Shown: positions 1-9,490, numbered from the stretch's first letter. The stretch is 64,000 bases of DNA from DASXHD01 sp038239005 (GCA_038239005.1 JBBSFE010000002.1:86459-150458), one strand, 5' to 3'. Numbers and translations are program-made. The notes: generated from the letters alone by a model not told the origin.

Positions 1-1507
1 CGCCGAGGCGCATCGAAGTCTCGTTCACCGTTGCTAGTGCGCGCGTCATCGTGCTGATCGACGAATCATCGACGCCGACTTTCGCGGCGTCCGCGAGCGC
101 GGTTCGGATTTCCTCGTCGAGCACGCGAAGTGCGGCGCCACCTTGCGCCATCGCTTTGCGTCCGAGCAGATCGAGGCTGTGAATGCCCGTCGTGCCTTCG
201 TGAATCGAGTTGAGCTTCTGATCGCGAAGCCACGCCTCCGGCAAGTACTCGCTCGAATATCCGTAGCCGCCGTGAACCTGCACCGCGAGCGCGTTCGACT
301 CGAAGCCGCGCTCGGCGGGAAATGACTTCGTGATTGGCGTGAGCAGATCGAGCAAGAGCTGCGCGCGCGCGCGATCGTCGGGTGAGGCGCCGTGCGTGGC
401 GATGTCGGCGTAGCGCGCCGTCGCGAAGACGAGGCTCATCGAGCCTTCGGAGATCGCTTTTTGCCGGAGCAACATGCGCTTCACATCTGCGTGCTCGACG
501 ATGGCCACTTGCACCCCTTCACGAACGCCAAGAGCGCGACCTTGCGGGCGCGCTCGCGCGTACGAGAGAGCTTCACGGTATGCGACGCTCGCCGTCGCGG
601 CGCCGCAGAGGCCCACGCCGATGCGCGCCTCGTTCATCATTTGAAACATGTACATGAGCCCTTGATTCGGCTCGCCGACGAGCCAGCCGTGGCAGTCGTC
701 TGCTTCGCCGAAGCTCATGATGAGGCTCGGGAGCGCTCGCCAGCCGATCTTGTGAATCATGCCGGCAACGGCGACGTCATTGCTTGCGAGCCGGTCGCCG
801 TCTTGCCGCAACTTCGGCACGGCGAAGAGCGAGATGCCTTTCGTCCCACGAGGCGCGCCATCGATACGCGCGAGCACGAGGTGAACGATGTTGTCGGTGG
901 CGTCATGGTCGCCGCCCGAGATGAAGATCTTGCTGCCGCGGATTTTGTAGTGATCGCCAGCGGGCGTTGCGCTCGTCGTGAGATCGGCGAGGCTCGAGCC
1001 CGCGTGTGGCTCCGTGAGCGCCATCGTGCCCGTCCACTCGCCGCGATACAGCGGCTCCATGAACTTGCGCTTCAGCGCATCCGACCCGAATGCTTCGATG
1101 AGATGCCCCGTGCCACGACAGAGAATCACGTACGACGCAGCACCGAGATTCGCCGCGATCAGATACCCGAGCGCGGCGCTGTCGATGACGAGCGGAACGT
1201 TCTGCCCGCCGACATCGCGCCCGCGCGGCGCCGTCACGAGGCCGAGCCCGATGAGCTTTCCGTAGAGGTCGCGCATCTTCGGATGCAGGCGGATGCGGCC
1301 GCCTTCGAAGACCGGCGGATGCTCGTCGAGCTCGCGATAGAGCGGCCACAGCGCCGTGCGCGCGAGCTTGCGCGCTTGGTCGAGGAACATGTCGAACGTT
1401 TCGCGCGAGTGGTCTGCGAAGGCCGGCAGCGACGCAAGGGCATCGGCGTGAAGCACGTCGTAGAGAAGGAAATCGATCTCGCGGTCGTCGAAGAGCGGGT
1501 TGTCCAT
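1..1507 (-). CDS. Acyl-CoA dehydrogenase (partial, C-terminus beyond window)
   Basis: FAD-dependent acyl-CoA dehydrogenase that would oxidise an acyl-CoA thioester at the alpha-beta position in fatty-acid or related acyl-chain breakdown. About 502 codons are visible and the reading frame is open to base 1, so the C-terminus lies outside the window. Family signatures are clear: a substrate/FAD motif MALTEPHAGSSLADL, a KIFISGGDHD block, an ARIGVGLCGAA helix, and the late block VQVHGGYGYSSEYLPEAW followed by SIHEGTTGIHSLDLLGRK. The long form with this late block resembles the DmdC/FadE-like branch of about 580-600 residues rather than short-chain enzymes. The ATG at 1507 gives a start MDNPLFDDRE with no signal peptide, so the protein is cytoplasmic. 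It diverges from the lipoprotein gene at 1557 across 49 bp. Substrate is unknown. Confidence 0.93.
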   Translation of the reverse strand, partial: MDNPLFDDREIDFLLYDVLHADALASLPAFADHSRETFDMFLDQARKLARTALWPLYRELDEHPPVFEGGRIRLHPKMRDLYGKLIGLGLVTAPRGRDVGGQNVPLVIDSAALGYLIAANLGAASYVILCRGTGHLIEAFGSDALKRKFMEPLYRGEWTGTMALTEPHAGSSLADLTTSATPAGDHYKIRGSKIFISGGDHDATDNIVHLVLARIDGAPRGTKGISLFAVPKLRQDGDRLASNDVAVAGMIHKIGWRALPSLIMSFGEADDCHGWLVGEPNQGLMYMFQMMNEARIGVGLCGAATASVAYREALSYARARPQGRALGVREGVQVAIVEHADVKRMLLRQKAISEGSMSLVFATARYADIATHGASPDDRARAQLLLDLLTPITKSFPAERGFESNALAVQVHGGYGYSSEYLPEAWLRDQKLNSIHEGTTGIHSLDLLGRKAMAQGGAALRVLDEEIRTALADAAKVGVDDSSISTMTRALATVNETSMRLG

Positions 1508-1556
1508 GGCGCGCGGAGCATACGCCGCGTGGCGCGTTTCGGCGTACACTGACGGG

Positions 1557-2096
1557 ATGCGAGTCGTACTTTGCATCGCGCTCTCCGCCGCGCTCGTCGG
1601 TTGCGGCGGCAAGCTCGACACCATCGGCGGTGGCGACGCGAGCATCAAGAACGACTCGGGCGTCATCATTCCCGGCGACGCAATCGCACCTCCCTCGAAT
1701 TTTTGCGACCAGCAGGCCACGCGCGAGAAGAAGTGCAACCTCAAGAAGTCGACATGTCTCGACACGTGCTTCGACAACGCCATTCGCCCCGAAGCGATCG
1801 GCCCACTCGAAAACTGTCTGCTCGCGCTTCCCTGCGACGGCGACGATCAAACTTGCGCGACGCAAGTCGGGCAGCCCTACGCATCCGACCCAGCGTTCTT
1901 GTCGTACCAAAAGGATTGCTTCGCGGCGCAACAGGGCTGCCCTGAAGTGAACACGCGCTATTGCGGACTCACCGGCGCGCTCCTCACGCAAACGCTCCGC
2001 TCCGCGCTCGACAATTGTTTCTTCGTCAACGGCCCCTGCGACTCGATGATCACGTGCATCGACACCGCGATCACCAACGACGGCTGCAGCCCATAG
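1557..2096 (+). CDS. Cys-rich putative lipoprotein
   Basis: A 179-residue secreted lipoprotein of unknown function. The start MRVVLCIALSAALVGCGGK is a compact signal peptide with lipobox LVGC, which fixes the ATG at 1557 rather than the in-frame GTG or ATG codons further upstream. After a short Gly/Asp linker the mature part holds more than a dozen cysteines spread over about 120 residues, including CNLKKSTCLDTC, suggesting a disulfide-stabilised domain on the periplasmic or outer face. No catalytic motif is recognised. It ends 7 bp before the TPR gene that follows on the same strand, so the two may be co-transcribed. Confidence 0.82.
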   Translation: MRVVLCIALSAALVGCGGKLDTIGGGDASIKNDSGVIIPGDAIAPPSNFCDQQATREKKCNLKKSTCLDTCFDNAIRPEAIGPLENCLLALPCDGDDQTCATQVGQPYASDPAFLSYQKDCFAAQQGCPEVNTRYCGLTGALLTQTLRSALDNCFFVNGPCDSMITCIDTAITNDGCSP

Positions 2097-2103
2097 GTGG
2101 GCG

Positions 2104-3356
2104 ATGGGACGCGAGCGGCCGATCGATCCGAAGCTGGTGAAGGACGCGCTCGACGCAGTCACTACTGCGATGCAAAGCATTCCGGCAGTGTGGAACGCCC
2201 GTCAGCCGCCGCGCGCCGAGCAGGGCGCCCGATTTTCGGGCGACATGACTCTCGAGCAGTGGGTCCGATGGTCATTCGTTCCCAACGTGGAGCGCATCAT
2301 CGACAACGATGGTCCGTGGCCCGCGTCGAGCTCCGGTGGCGCGCGCGTCGCAGGCATGCTCTCCGATCACCAGCATCTCGCGCCGCTCTATCCGCTCTTG
2401 AACGTGGTCGACGGATTGCTCGAATCGAACGGCAATCCCGCCGAATACGCGTATCGATTGGCGCACGCGGCGTTCGAGGCGCGCCATTTCGGAGAAGCCA
2501 TACGACACGCGGAAGACGCCATCGCACTCGACGCGAATCACGCGAACGCGCCGCTCCTCGCAGGTTGGGCGCTTCTTCGAAAGCCAGACCGAACGACGGT
2601 CGATCTCGCGCGCGCGATTCCGTTTCTCGAGCGTGCACGCGTTCTCGCACCGAACGCGACGGACCCACTCGTGCATCTCGCAGATGCGCTGCTCGCGGCC
2701 GGGCGTGGGGCTGAGGCCGTCGCGACGATGACCCGCGCCATCGACACGAGCGCTACGTACATACACGCGCACAATTGGCTCGGTTGGTACTTCACGCGCG
2801 AGTCGCCCGACTTGCCGCGCGCCATCGAACATCTCGAGCGTGCTCTCGCATCGCGCACGTGGGGCGTCGCGTGGATGAACTACGCACGCGCGCTCGACGC
2901 AGCCAAAAGACTCCAAGATGCCGCCGTGGCGTATGCATGCTCCGTCATGGCGCCCGACGGCTACGACGTTGCCGGTGCCACGCGACGCAAAGCCGACATC
3001 GACGCCACGCTTCGCGCGCGCGGGCAAACGCCATTCGACGCGCAGCGCTGGCTTCACGGACGACCGACTTCGGATTCGTTCGCGCGTGTCGCGAGCTCGT
3101 CGATGGAAGCGCGAACGATCAAACGTTCGCGGCGCTCGACGCGTTCGCGATGCGAGGTTCCACCGGCCCAGCACTCGATGCGCTCGCCGAGGAGCTCAAA
3201 GCAGCCGAGAAGAAGGCGCTCGCGATTCGCGTGCTCGAGAAGGCGTGCGCTGCATACGAAAGGGTGGCGGATCGAACGGGTCGCGAGTGCGACGGCGGTG
3301 AGTCCGCGAACGACGCCGACGCCGCGCACCGCAAGCTCGCGGAGTGGCGTCGCTAG
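2104..3356 (+). pseudogene. TPR-repeat protein gene with a frameshift near 3055-3065
   Basis: The first frame codes for about 318 residues with tetratricopeptide-like helices, for example AAFEARHFGEAIRHAEDAI and IDTSATYIHAHNWLGWYF. After about 3055 this frame turns into Arg/Ser-rich nonsense, while a second frame (shifted by -1 or +2) continues sensibly from TTDFGFVRACRELVDG through LDALAEELKAAEKKA to a TAG at 3354-3356. Together they would give one protein of roughly 417 residues. The break may be a true mutation or a sequencing/assembly error. The product has no signal peptide and would be a cytoplasmic scaffold. The repaired end overlaps the convergent gene at 3353 by four bases, which supports 3356 as the true end. 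Confidence 0.7.
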
Positions 3357-4249
3357 AAAACGATCGCTAGCCCGTGCGGGGCTGCGGCGATGCGCTTCGA
3401 TTTGCCGCCCGCGACGAAGAGGCCAATGCTCGTCGCGACGAAGGCGATGCCGAGGCCGAATCCGATCGTCGAAACCCACGCGCTTGCGCGCGCGACGAAG
3501 GATGCGTCGTAGCCGTTGGTGGAGCAGACGCCGAGCTTGGTGCAATCACCATCGACGGTGCCCTTCTCGGCGAGCGCAACGAGGCCGAAAACCGAGGCGA
3601 TCACCACGCTCGCGGCGCCGAGCCCCAAGAACGCACGCGCGCCTCGTCGTAACCCGGCGCCATCCGAAGTGTTTTCTGCGCCCACGAGCTTGGCGGCGCC
3701 CGGCAAGTGCACGTCGAGCGAAGTTTTTCCGGTCGCGCCGATCGTGACCGATTGCGTCCAGTGTGCCGTCGTCGTGGCGAGGGAAATCGTGTGCAGGCCT
3801 GGGTCGACGGGGATTGTGGTCGACAGCGTAGCCGTGGCGAGGTGCTGGTCGTCGATCGAGACGTCCGTGAGTGTGATGCTCGCTGGCACGCGAAGGTCGA
3901 GCTGCGGCAGCGTCGGCTCGAGGGCGGTCGCGCGTTTGCGCGCGTAGTCGGCGCGTGCGTCGTCGTGTGCCTTGGTCGCGAGGTCGGCGAGCGTGGTGTA
4001 GTCCGTCCACGCGGAAGCGGGCTTGCCTTGCGCCTCGTGACACGCCGCGAGATTGAGCAGCGTGCCGAGTTGGGCATCCGCGCGATTGCTCGCCGCGAAC
4101 TTCGCGCACGCTTCGGCAAAGTGCCCGGCCTTCATCTCGTCTTGCGCTTCGCGAAAGAGCTTCTCGCCCATCGCTTCGTTCGTTTGTGCGAACGCAGGCG
4201 CGCTCGAAGCGAGCACGAGCAGCAAACCGAGCATTCGACGTTTCATCAT
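3353..4249 (-). CDS. Kinase-linked TPR/PEGA-like membrane protein
   Basis: A 298-residue exported protein. It has a cleavable signal peptide ending APAFAQ, a first half of TPR-like helices (AGHFAEACAKFAASNRADAQ, LLNLAACHEAQGK), a middle beta-rich stretch with the sequence PVDPGLHTISLA typical of PEGA-type carbohydrate-like domains, and two hydrophobic helices near residues 205-225 and 260-280. This architecture, directly downstream of a Ser/Thr kinase, is common in Myxococcota; its function is not established. It starts 3 bp after the kinase stop and is almost certainly translated from the same message. Periplasmic location with membrane anchoring is inferred. Confidence 0.8.
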   Translation of the reverse strand: MMKRRMLGLLLVLASSAPAFAQTNEAMGEKLFREAQDEMKAGHFAEACAKFAASNRADAQLGTLLNLAACHEAQGKPASAWTDYTTLADLATKAHDDARADYARKRATALEPTLPQLDLRVPASITLTDVSIDDQHLATATLSTTIPVDPGLHTISLATTTAHWTQSVTIGATGKTSLDVHLPGAAKLVGAENTSDGAGLRRGARAFLGLGAASVVIASVFGLVALAEKGTVDGDCTKLGVCSTNGYDASFVARASAWVSTIGFGLGIAFVATSIGLFVAGGKSKRIAAAPHGLAIVF

Positions 4250-4252
4250 GGG

Positions 4253-5563
4253 TCAGTGACGCAAGAAAAGGCGCGAGGTGTCCGTGGATGCGCTCGGAGC
4301 GGGTTTCGATGTGGGCACTTCATGGGTGGCTTGATGTTGCGTCACCACGACGGGAACGTGCGGCTCTGTTTTCGTGGTCGCGCTTGCCGTGAGCACGATG
4401 GGCGTTGCTGTTGAAACGATGGGTGGCGCGACTTCCTCGACGGCGTGAGCGGCCGATGAAGAATCTGGCGCGACAGGCGTCGCGATGACGGGAGCGGTGT
4501 TCGTTCTCGCCATCACGAATGCGATCAACGAAACGCCGACGAGACCAAGCGCGAGCAGGGCCCACACAAACCGCCTCTTGTTCGGCGCGGTTTTCCCGTC
4601 GCCCCAGGTGTGCTGCGTTACCGTCTCTGGCGCGGCGACCGTTTCGGCGAGCCCGTCTTTCGGTCCGGTGATCGCGACCGTCAGGGATCCGGCGGGGCTC
4701 ACGGAAAGCTTCGATGCAAACGGCGTAAACGCTTCGATGAGCTCACTCGCATTTTGAAAACGCGCGGCAGGATCGCGCTGCAAACATCGGAGCACGATCG
4801 CGCTCAGCGTTTCGGGGACGCGACCTTGCCGCTCGTGCGGAGGCGGCGGAACCGTCTCGAGAATCGCGGCGAACGTTGCTCCGACGCTCTCGCCGGCGAA
4901 GGGCATGGTTCCCGTGAGAAGCTCGTACGTGATGACGCCGATCGACCAGATGTCCGCGCGGACGTCGACGTTCTTCGAGCTGCGCACTTGTTCGGGCGAC
5001 ATGTATGCCGGCGAGCCCATGGTGGCGCCGGTGGTCGTGATGTTTCCCGCTTTGTCGAAGCCGCTTTTCGAAATGCCGAAATCCAAGATTTTGATTTTGT
5101 CTGCGCGACCCGCGCGATGCACGACGAACAAATTCGATGGCTTGAGATCGCGATGCACGATGCCCGTTTCGTGTGTTTCGAGCAGCCCTGTGAGTGCTTG
5201 GAGCATGTACGCAATGGCGATGCCCGGCTCGAGCGCGCCGGTGCGTTCGAGGAGCTGCGCGAGGTCTTCTCCTTCGAGGAGATCCATCACCATGAACGGA
5301 ACGCCGTCGTCGAGCTTGCCGACGTCCGTCACGCGCGCGATGTGCTCGCCTTCGATGCGCGCAGCAGCGCGCGCCTCCTGAAGAAAACGCGCGACGAATT
5401 GTGGGTCTTTGGCGACCGTCGGGAGGAGCACCTTCAACGCAACATCGACGCCAAGCTCTTCGTGCCGCGCGGCATAGACGGCGCCCATCGCGCCCTCGCC
5501 GAGCTTGCGGGTGACGCGGAATTTCCCCGCGACGAGCGTTCCGGAGGCGAGCTCGTTGCCCAT
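4253..5563 (-). CDS. Transmembrane Ser/Thr protein kinase
   Basis: A 436-residue Hanks-type kinase. The catalytic domain occupies about residues 14-280: Gly-rich loop LGEGAMGAVY, catalytic Lys44 in VALKVL, catalytic loop HRDLKPSN with Asp139, DFG at 161-163, and activation-segment end GSPAYMSPEQ. All key residues are present, so it should be active. A single membrane helix near 330-350 separates the kinase from a Pro/Thr/Ser-rich tail of about 80 residues outside the cytoplasm. The gene follows a lipoprotein gene by 11 bp and precedes the PEGA-like gene by 3 bp, so all three likely form one operon. The tail has no recognised sensor domain; the partner protein downstream may supply the sensing function (inference). 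Confidence 0.95.
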   Translation of the reverse strand: MGNELASGTLVAGKFRVTRKLGEGAMGAVYAARHEELGVDVALKVLLPTVAKDPQFVARFLQEARAAARIEGEHIARVTDVGKLDDGVPFMVMDLLEGEDLAQLLERTGALEPGIAIAYMLQALTGLLETHETGIVHRDLKPSNLFVVHRAGRADKIKILDFGISKSGFDKAGNITTTGATMGSPAYMSPEQVRSSKNVDVRADIWSIGVITYELLTGTMPFAGESVGATFAAILETVPPPPHERQGRVPETLSAIVLRCLQRDPAARFQNASELIEAFTPFASKLSVSPAGSLTVAITGPKDGLAETVAAPETVTQHTWGDGKTAPNKRRFVWALLALGLVGVSLIAFVMARTNTAPVIATPVAPDSSSAAHAVEEVAPPIVSTATPIVLTASATTKTEPHVPVVVTQHQATHEVPTSKPAPSASTDTSRLFLRH

Positions 5564-5574
5564 CGACCTCGATA

Positions 5575-6327
5575 CTACTTGAAAGCCGCGACCTGAAACA
5601 CCGCGTTGCCGTCGGTCTGTAGCTGCGCGGTAGCGGTATAGTTGGCCGATGCGTCGGCGATGCGGTCTTGCAGGATGTTGAAGAAAGGCGATGGGGTCAT
5701 GATGCGCACCGCAAAGCCGCCATCGCTCGTAGGAAGTATCTTCTGATCGGCCGTGCCCGCCGCGACGAGCACGTTTCCCGGTGCTCCGAGCACGGTCGCA
5801 CTGAAGGATGTGCCGGCGTCGCTATCGATGCTGTCGATGGAGAGCGTCGTCGGTCCGGCGTACTCGGCCATGCGCACGTCGAGAAATTGAACCGCCTGGC
5901 CCATCGTGACGTTGATGGTCGTCGCACCATTCGCGCCCACGTGAGCGTAGAACATGGCCTGATAGACGTTGCCGGACGTGCCCGAATACACGAACTTGTA
6001 CAAGTTCGATTGCGGGTCCGAGACCGCCGCGTTGATCGCGAGCCCTTGCCACCCAACGGCCACGACCACGAGATCGCCGGCGCGCATGCCCGAGTCGAGC
6101 GTGACGACGACGGAGCTACCATCGACGTTGCCGGCCCAGCTGCTCTGAACGAACCAACCGCCATCGGCTGGGCCCGTCTCGGATGAGGCTCCGTCGAACG
6201 CCCCGTCGAACGCCGCACCATCGGCGCCGGCGTCGGGCGCGAGCGTGTAGTCGTCTCGTAGACCGATGATGGCCGTGCACGCGCCCAAGCTCACCGAACA
6301 AAGCGCAATGACGAGAGCGCGCCGCAC
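5575..6327 (-). CDS. Putative lipoprotein upstream of a Ser/Thr kinase
   Basis: A 250-residue lipoprotein of unknown function. The GTG at 6327 is chosen because it places the signal peptide at the N-terminus (MRRALVIALCSVSLGACTA, lipobox LGAC); the in-frame ATG 228 bp upstream would add an Arg-rich leader. A linker rich in Asp, Gly and Ala (DAGADGAAFDGAF) is followed by a beta-rich domain of about 190 residues with alternating hydrophobic strands. Fold and ligand are not recognised. It is 11 bp ahead of the kinase gene, so it may be an extracytoplasmic accessory of that kinase. It diverges from the beta-helix lipoprotein at 6369. Confidence 0.78.
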   Translation of the reverse strand: MRRALVIALCSVSLGACTAIIGLRDDYTLAPDAGADGAAFDGAFDGASSETGPADGGWFVQSSWAGNVDGSSVVVTLDSGMRAGDLVVVAVGWQGLAINAAVSDPQSNLYKFVYSGTSGNVYQAMFYAHVGANGATTINVTMGQAVQFLDVRMAEYAGPTTLSIDSIDSDAGTSFSATVLGAPGNVLVAAGTADQKILPTSDGGFAVRIMTPSPFFNILQDRIADASANYTATAQLQTDGNAVFQVAAFK

Positions 6328-6368
6328 GATCTCGAGCGTACTACGTAGCTTCGAGATACGATGCAGCG

Positions 6369-7313
6369 ATGTCGCGTTGGCTTTTTGTTCTCGTGATGGT
6401 GGGGTGCTCGAGTGACGGAGGCAACCCGCAAGATAGCGGCGGAACCGACGTCGCCACCGCGACGGACGCCCAAGCGGAGACGCAACCAAGCGGAGACGCC
6501 GCGACGGACGCCACGGATGCGATCGCTCCGACGTGCACGGCAAAACCAGATGCAACGAACACGGGCGTGCCCAAAAACGTCACGCTGACGCAAGTGAACA
6601 CGGACGTCACCGTCACGCAGGACGACGCCGTCATCGACGCGCAGGACATTCACGGGTTTTTGATCATCAAAGCCAACCGCGTTCACGTGATGCGATCGAT
6701 CGTCCGCGGCAAGGCGACCGCGGCAACGACCGCCGCCATTCGCATCAACTCCGGCACGGACATCCTCATCGAAGACACCGAAGTCTCGATCGATACGCCG
6801 TCGGTCGACGTCGATGGCGTCTCCGGCTCGAATTTCACGGCGCGTCGCATGAACATCCACGGCGGCGTCGACGGGATGAAGCTCGGCGACAACAGCACCG
6901 TCGAGTGCAGCTACATCCACGACCTCGCGTCGTTCGCGTCCGATCCGAATCAAGGCGGCGGCGCGACTCACAACGACTGCATTCAAATTCTCGCGGGCAC
7001 GACGATCGCCATCACGCACAACCAGCTCGTGGCCGCGAAAGACCAAAACTCCGCCATTCAAGTCACGCAAGACTTCGGCGCTGTGGGCTTTCTCCACATC
7101 GCTTCGAACTGGGCCGATGGCGGCGGGTGCACCTTCAATATTTCGCACAAAGGCTTGGCGACCCTCACCAACGTCTTCACCGACTCGAATCGCTTCGGAC
7201 GAAATTCGTACTTCGGTTGCCCCATCTTGAAGAGCACACAGACGACGCTCGTATCAACCAACGACGTCTGGGACGACAACAACATGCCCGTCCCGATCCA
7301 AACGCACGACTAA
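6369..7313 (+). CDS. Right-handed beta-helix lipoprotein
   Basis: A 314-residue secreted lipoprotein. The N-terminus MSRWLFVLVMVGCSS gives a very short signal peptide with lipobox VMVGC, followed by an Asp/Ala/Thr-rich linker to about residue 55. The rest resembles parallel beta-helix (pectate-lyase-like) proteins: repeated short strands such as VHVMRSIVRG, ILIEDTEVSI, FTARRMNIHG, STVECSYIHD and TIAITHNQLV with the N/T/S turns expected of the fold. This fold commonly binds or cleaves polysaccharides, but no catalytic Asp/Arg set could be assigned, so enzyme activity is unproven. Its 3' end overlaps the convergent gene at 7310 by four bases. Confidence 0.82.
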   Translation: MSRWLFVLVMVGCSSDGGNPQDSGGTDVATATDAQAETQPSGDAATDATDAIAPTCTAKPDATNTGVPKNVTLTQVNTDVTVTQDDAVIDAQDIHGFLIIKANRVHVMRSIVRGKATAATTAAIRINSGTDILIEDTEVSIDTPSVDVDGVSGSNFTARRMNIHGGVDGMKLGDNSTVECSYIHDLASFASDPNQGGGATHNDCIQILAGTTIAITHNQLVAAKDQNSAIQVTQDFGAVGFLHIASNWADGGGCTFNISHKGLATLTNVFTDSNRFGRNSYFGCPILKSTQTTLVSTNDVWDDNNMPVPIQTHD

Positions 7314-7990
7314 GGCTCGGTCGAAACGCAAAACGGTGACGGCGCGGCGTTTTGCGCGATGAGCGCGGCGAGCTCGCGGCGTGGTTCGTCATCGATCGAT
7401 GCGAGCAGCGGCGCGAGGGCGCGATCGAACGTCTCGACTGCGCGGCGCAAATCGTCCGACGGGTTCTCGAAGCGTGGCGCGAGACCTGCGCGCAGTCGCT
7501 CGAGCAAGAACAAATTCGGTACGGCGTCGGCGTCCCATGCGTCGCCTGCGCGCTGGCCCTCACTGACGAACATCGAGATGCGCGCCGCCTTCTGCACGAA
7601 GATGGTGATGCCTTGCGTCGCTTCCGGGTCTCCCGGTTGCGCGAGCCCGCTGACGATCGCGAGGGCAGCTTTGTAGAGGCGCGCGGCGGCGAGAGAAATC
7701 GGCTCGGACGGAATCGGCGCGTCGAGATCGACGCCTTCTTCTTCGGCGGCCTCTTCGAGAGCGGAGATCCCGCGTAGCATGTCCTGCTCGGCGTCCTCGA
7801 GGATGACGAGCGGATCGCTCGGGTCCTCGTGGCGTGCAGTGTGCACCCAATTGCGCTGAAGCTCGCGCTTCCGGACGGGGCACTCGTTCGCGAGGGGGCA
7901 CCGGGCGCAGTTGCCGTCACACCAGTTGTAGGGCGAAGTGAACGTCACGCGACCTTCATACCACTCGCATTGCGGTAGAGTGAACGGCAC
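7310..7990 (-). CDS. Uncharacterised protein with a four-Cys cluster
   Basis: A 226-residue soluble protein. The GTG at 7990 is taken as the start (MPFTLPQCEWYEGRV); earlier in-frame codons lie inside the divergent gene. The N-terminal 45 residues hold an additional Cys and the motif YNWCDGNCARCPLANECPV, a CX3CX2CX5C pattern suited to zinc or an iron-sulfur cluster. The rest is helical and acidic, with no membrane segment. I do not recognise the family. Its first base touches the first base of the lipoprotein gene on the other strand, so the two genes have no spacer and each promoter must lie inside the neighbour. Confidence 0.72.
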   Translation of the reverse strand: MPFTLPQCEWYEGRVTFTSPYNWCDGNCARCPLANECPVRKRELQRNWVHTARHEDPSDPLVILEDAEQDMLRGISALEEAAEEEGVDLDAPIPSEPISLAAARLYKAALAIVSGLAQPGDPEATQGITIFVQKAARISMFVSEGQRAGDAWDADAVPNLFLLERLRAGLAPRFENPSDDLRRAVETFDRALAPLLASIDDEPRRELAALIAQNAAPSPFCVSTEP

Positions 7991-9391
7991 ATGATTCGAC
8001 GCCTTCTCGTCGCTTGTGCGGCCTGCGCGATCGCGTGCTCCAGCCCGAAGCCGATCACGTCCATCACGGTCTCGACGGGCGATCTCATCCCGGCTTTTTC
8101 GCCGACCATTCTCGAATACGAGGTGACGTCGCTCACCACGATGGTGCCCGTGTCGATCACCGTCGCGGGAACCGACGTCACCATTGGCGGCGAGGCGATC
8201 GCCGACAGCACGCCGTTCTCGATAACAGTCTCGTCGCTCGACGACGCCACATCGATCCTCGTAAACGGCTTCGATGCGCTCGGCAAGCCCGTGACCTACA
8301 CGATTCACACCGTGCCCAAAGTGCGGCCGCAATACACCGTGACGACGCTGAGCTCGCCGACGCCCGGTCAAATTCTCGTTGCGCCGACACAGCTTCTCTC
8401 ACCCACGGCGAAGACGCCCTTTCTCTACATTCTCGACGAAACGGGGCGGCTCCAGTTTTACAAAAAGATGTCGAACCTCGCCTTCGACTTCCAACGCCAG
8501 ACGCTCTCGAACGGCACCCAGCGCTACACGTACATCGCGCTCGATGCGCCGGTGGATCTCGCGGCGTGGCCGGTCGAATCGTGCACGGCGTACGTCCTCG
8601 ATGATCACTTCAACCAGCTCCGCACGGTGCGCCTCGACCAAGGCGGCACGCACCCGAGCAGCGGCGTCGACGCTCACGACTTTCGTCTGATCGACGACGA
8701 CCACTGGATTGCGCTGTCGTACATCGGCGAGACGGTGACCAACGTTCCTGGGTTTGCCACGGCCAATGTCGTGTCAGCGGTCGTGCAAGAGGTCAACGGA
8801 GATAGCGTCGTCTTCGACTGGGAGACCACGAGCGTGCCCGAGCTCTACGCTGACAGCACCGAAGGCAACGACTTCTCCAAAACGGCGACACCTCTAGACT
8901 ATAGCCACCTCAATTCGGTCGAGATCGATCCCGCCAATGGGAATCCCGTTGTCTCGCTCCGCCATGATGACGCCATCGTCGAGCTCGATCGCACGAGCGG
9001 CCAAATCGTGTGGACGCTCAGCGGCCTCGGCGACGACTTCGGTCTCGCCGCAGCCGACAAAACCTCGCACCAGCATCACGCGCGTTTCCTCGAGCCGAAC
9101 CACTTGCTCGTGTTCGACAACGGCAACGCATCGAGCCAAACCAAAATTCGCGAATACCAAATCGACCCGCAAGCGCACACCGCGCAGGTGCTCGCGGCGC
9201 TCTCGGTCGACGCGCACTTCTCGACGGCGATGGGGTCCGTGCAGAAGCTCGGCGGTCGATACTTCGTCGGTTGGGGCTACCACCTGACGAGCGCGGCCGA
9301 CGTCACGGAGATCGACCCCGCTACGATGACGAAGTCGTTCGAGATGAGCTTCCAAGACGGCTACGCCTCGTATCGCGCGCTCAAATACTAG
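7991..9391 (+). CDS. Arylsulfotransferase-like (ASST) lipoprotein
   Basis: A 466-residue lipoprotein. The signal peptide MIRRLLVACAACAIACSS carries a lipobox. Residues about 20-105 form a beta-sandwich of the cadherin-like type often found at the N-terminus of ASST-family proteins. The remainder matches the ASST beta-propeller: FLYILDETGRLQFYK, DAHDFRLIDDDHWIALS, the motif SHLNSVEIDPANGNPVVSLR, IVWTLSG and SHQHHARFLEPNHLLVFDNG. In characterised enzymes histidines and an arginine at the centre of the propeller transfer sulfate from one phenol to another. Here the His residues in DAHDF, SHLNS and SHQHH are candidates for that set. Acceptor and donor are unknown, and some family members may be only structural. 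Confidence 0.85.
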   Translation: MIRRLLVACAACAIACSSPKPITSITVSTGDLIPAFSPTILEYEVTSLTTMVPVSITVAGTDVTIGGEAIADSTPFSITVSSLDDATSILVNGFDALGKPVTYTIHTVPKVRPQYTVTTLSSPTPGQILVAPTQLLSPTAKTPFLYILDETGRLQFYKKMSNLAFDFQRQTLSNGTQRYTYIALDAPVDLAAWPVESCTAYVLDDHFNQLRTVRLDQGGTHPSSGVDAHDFRLIDDDHWIALSYIGETVTNVPGFATANVVSAVVQEVNGDSVVFDWETTSVPELYADSTEGNDFSKTATPLDYSHLNSVEIDPANGNPVVSLRHDDAIVELDRTSGQIVWTLSGLGDDFGLAAADKTSHQHHARFLEPNHLLVFDNGNASSQTKIREYQIDPQAHTAQVLAALSVDAHFSTAMGSVQKLGGRYFVGWGYHLTSAADVTEIDPATMTKSFEMSFQDGYASYRALKY

Positions 9392-9490
9392 CGGGCGACA
9401 TTTGCGCCGCACTCGCGGCCGTTTTGCCACAAGCGGCACGACAATTCAGGCAGATTCTTGCGGCACGGATGTTGGTTAAGAACCTCCCAG

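Noticed and set aside
392..1552. Long plus-strand open frame of 386 codons opposite the acyl-CoA dehydrogenase
   Set aside because: It is antisense to a strongly conserved enzyme and has Arg/Glu-rich composition typical of a shadow frame in G/C-rich DNA.
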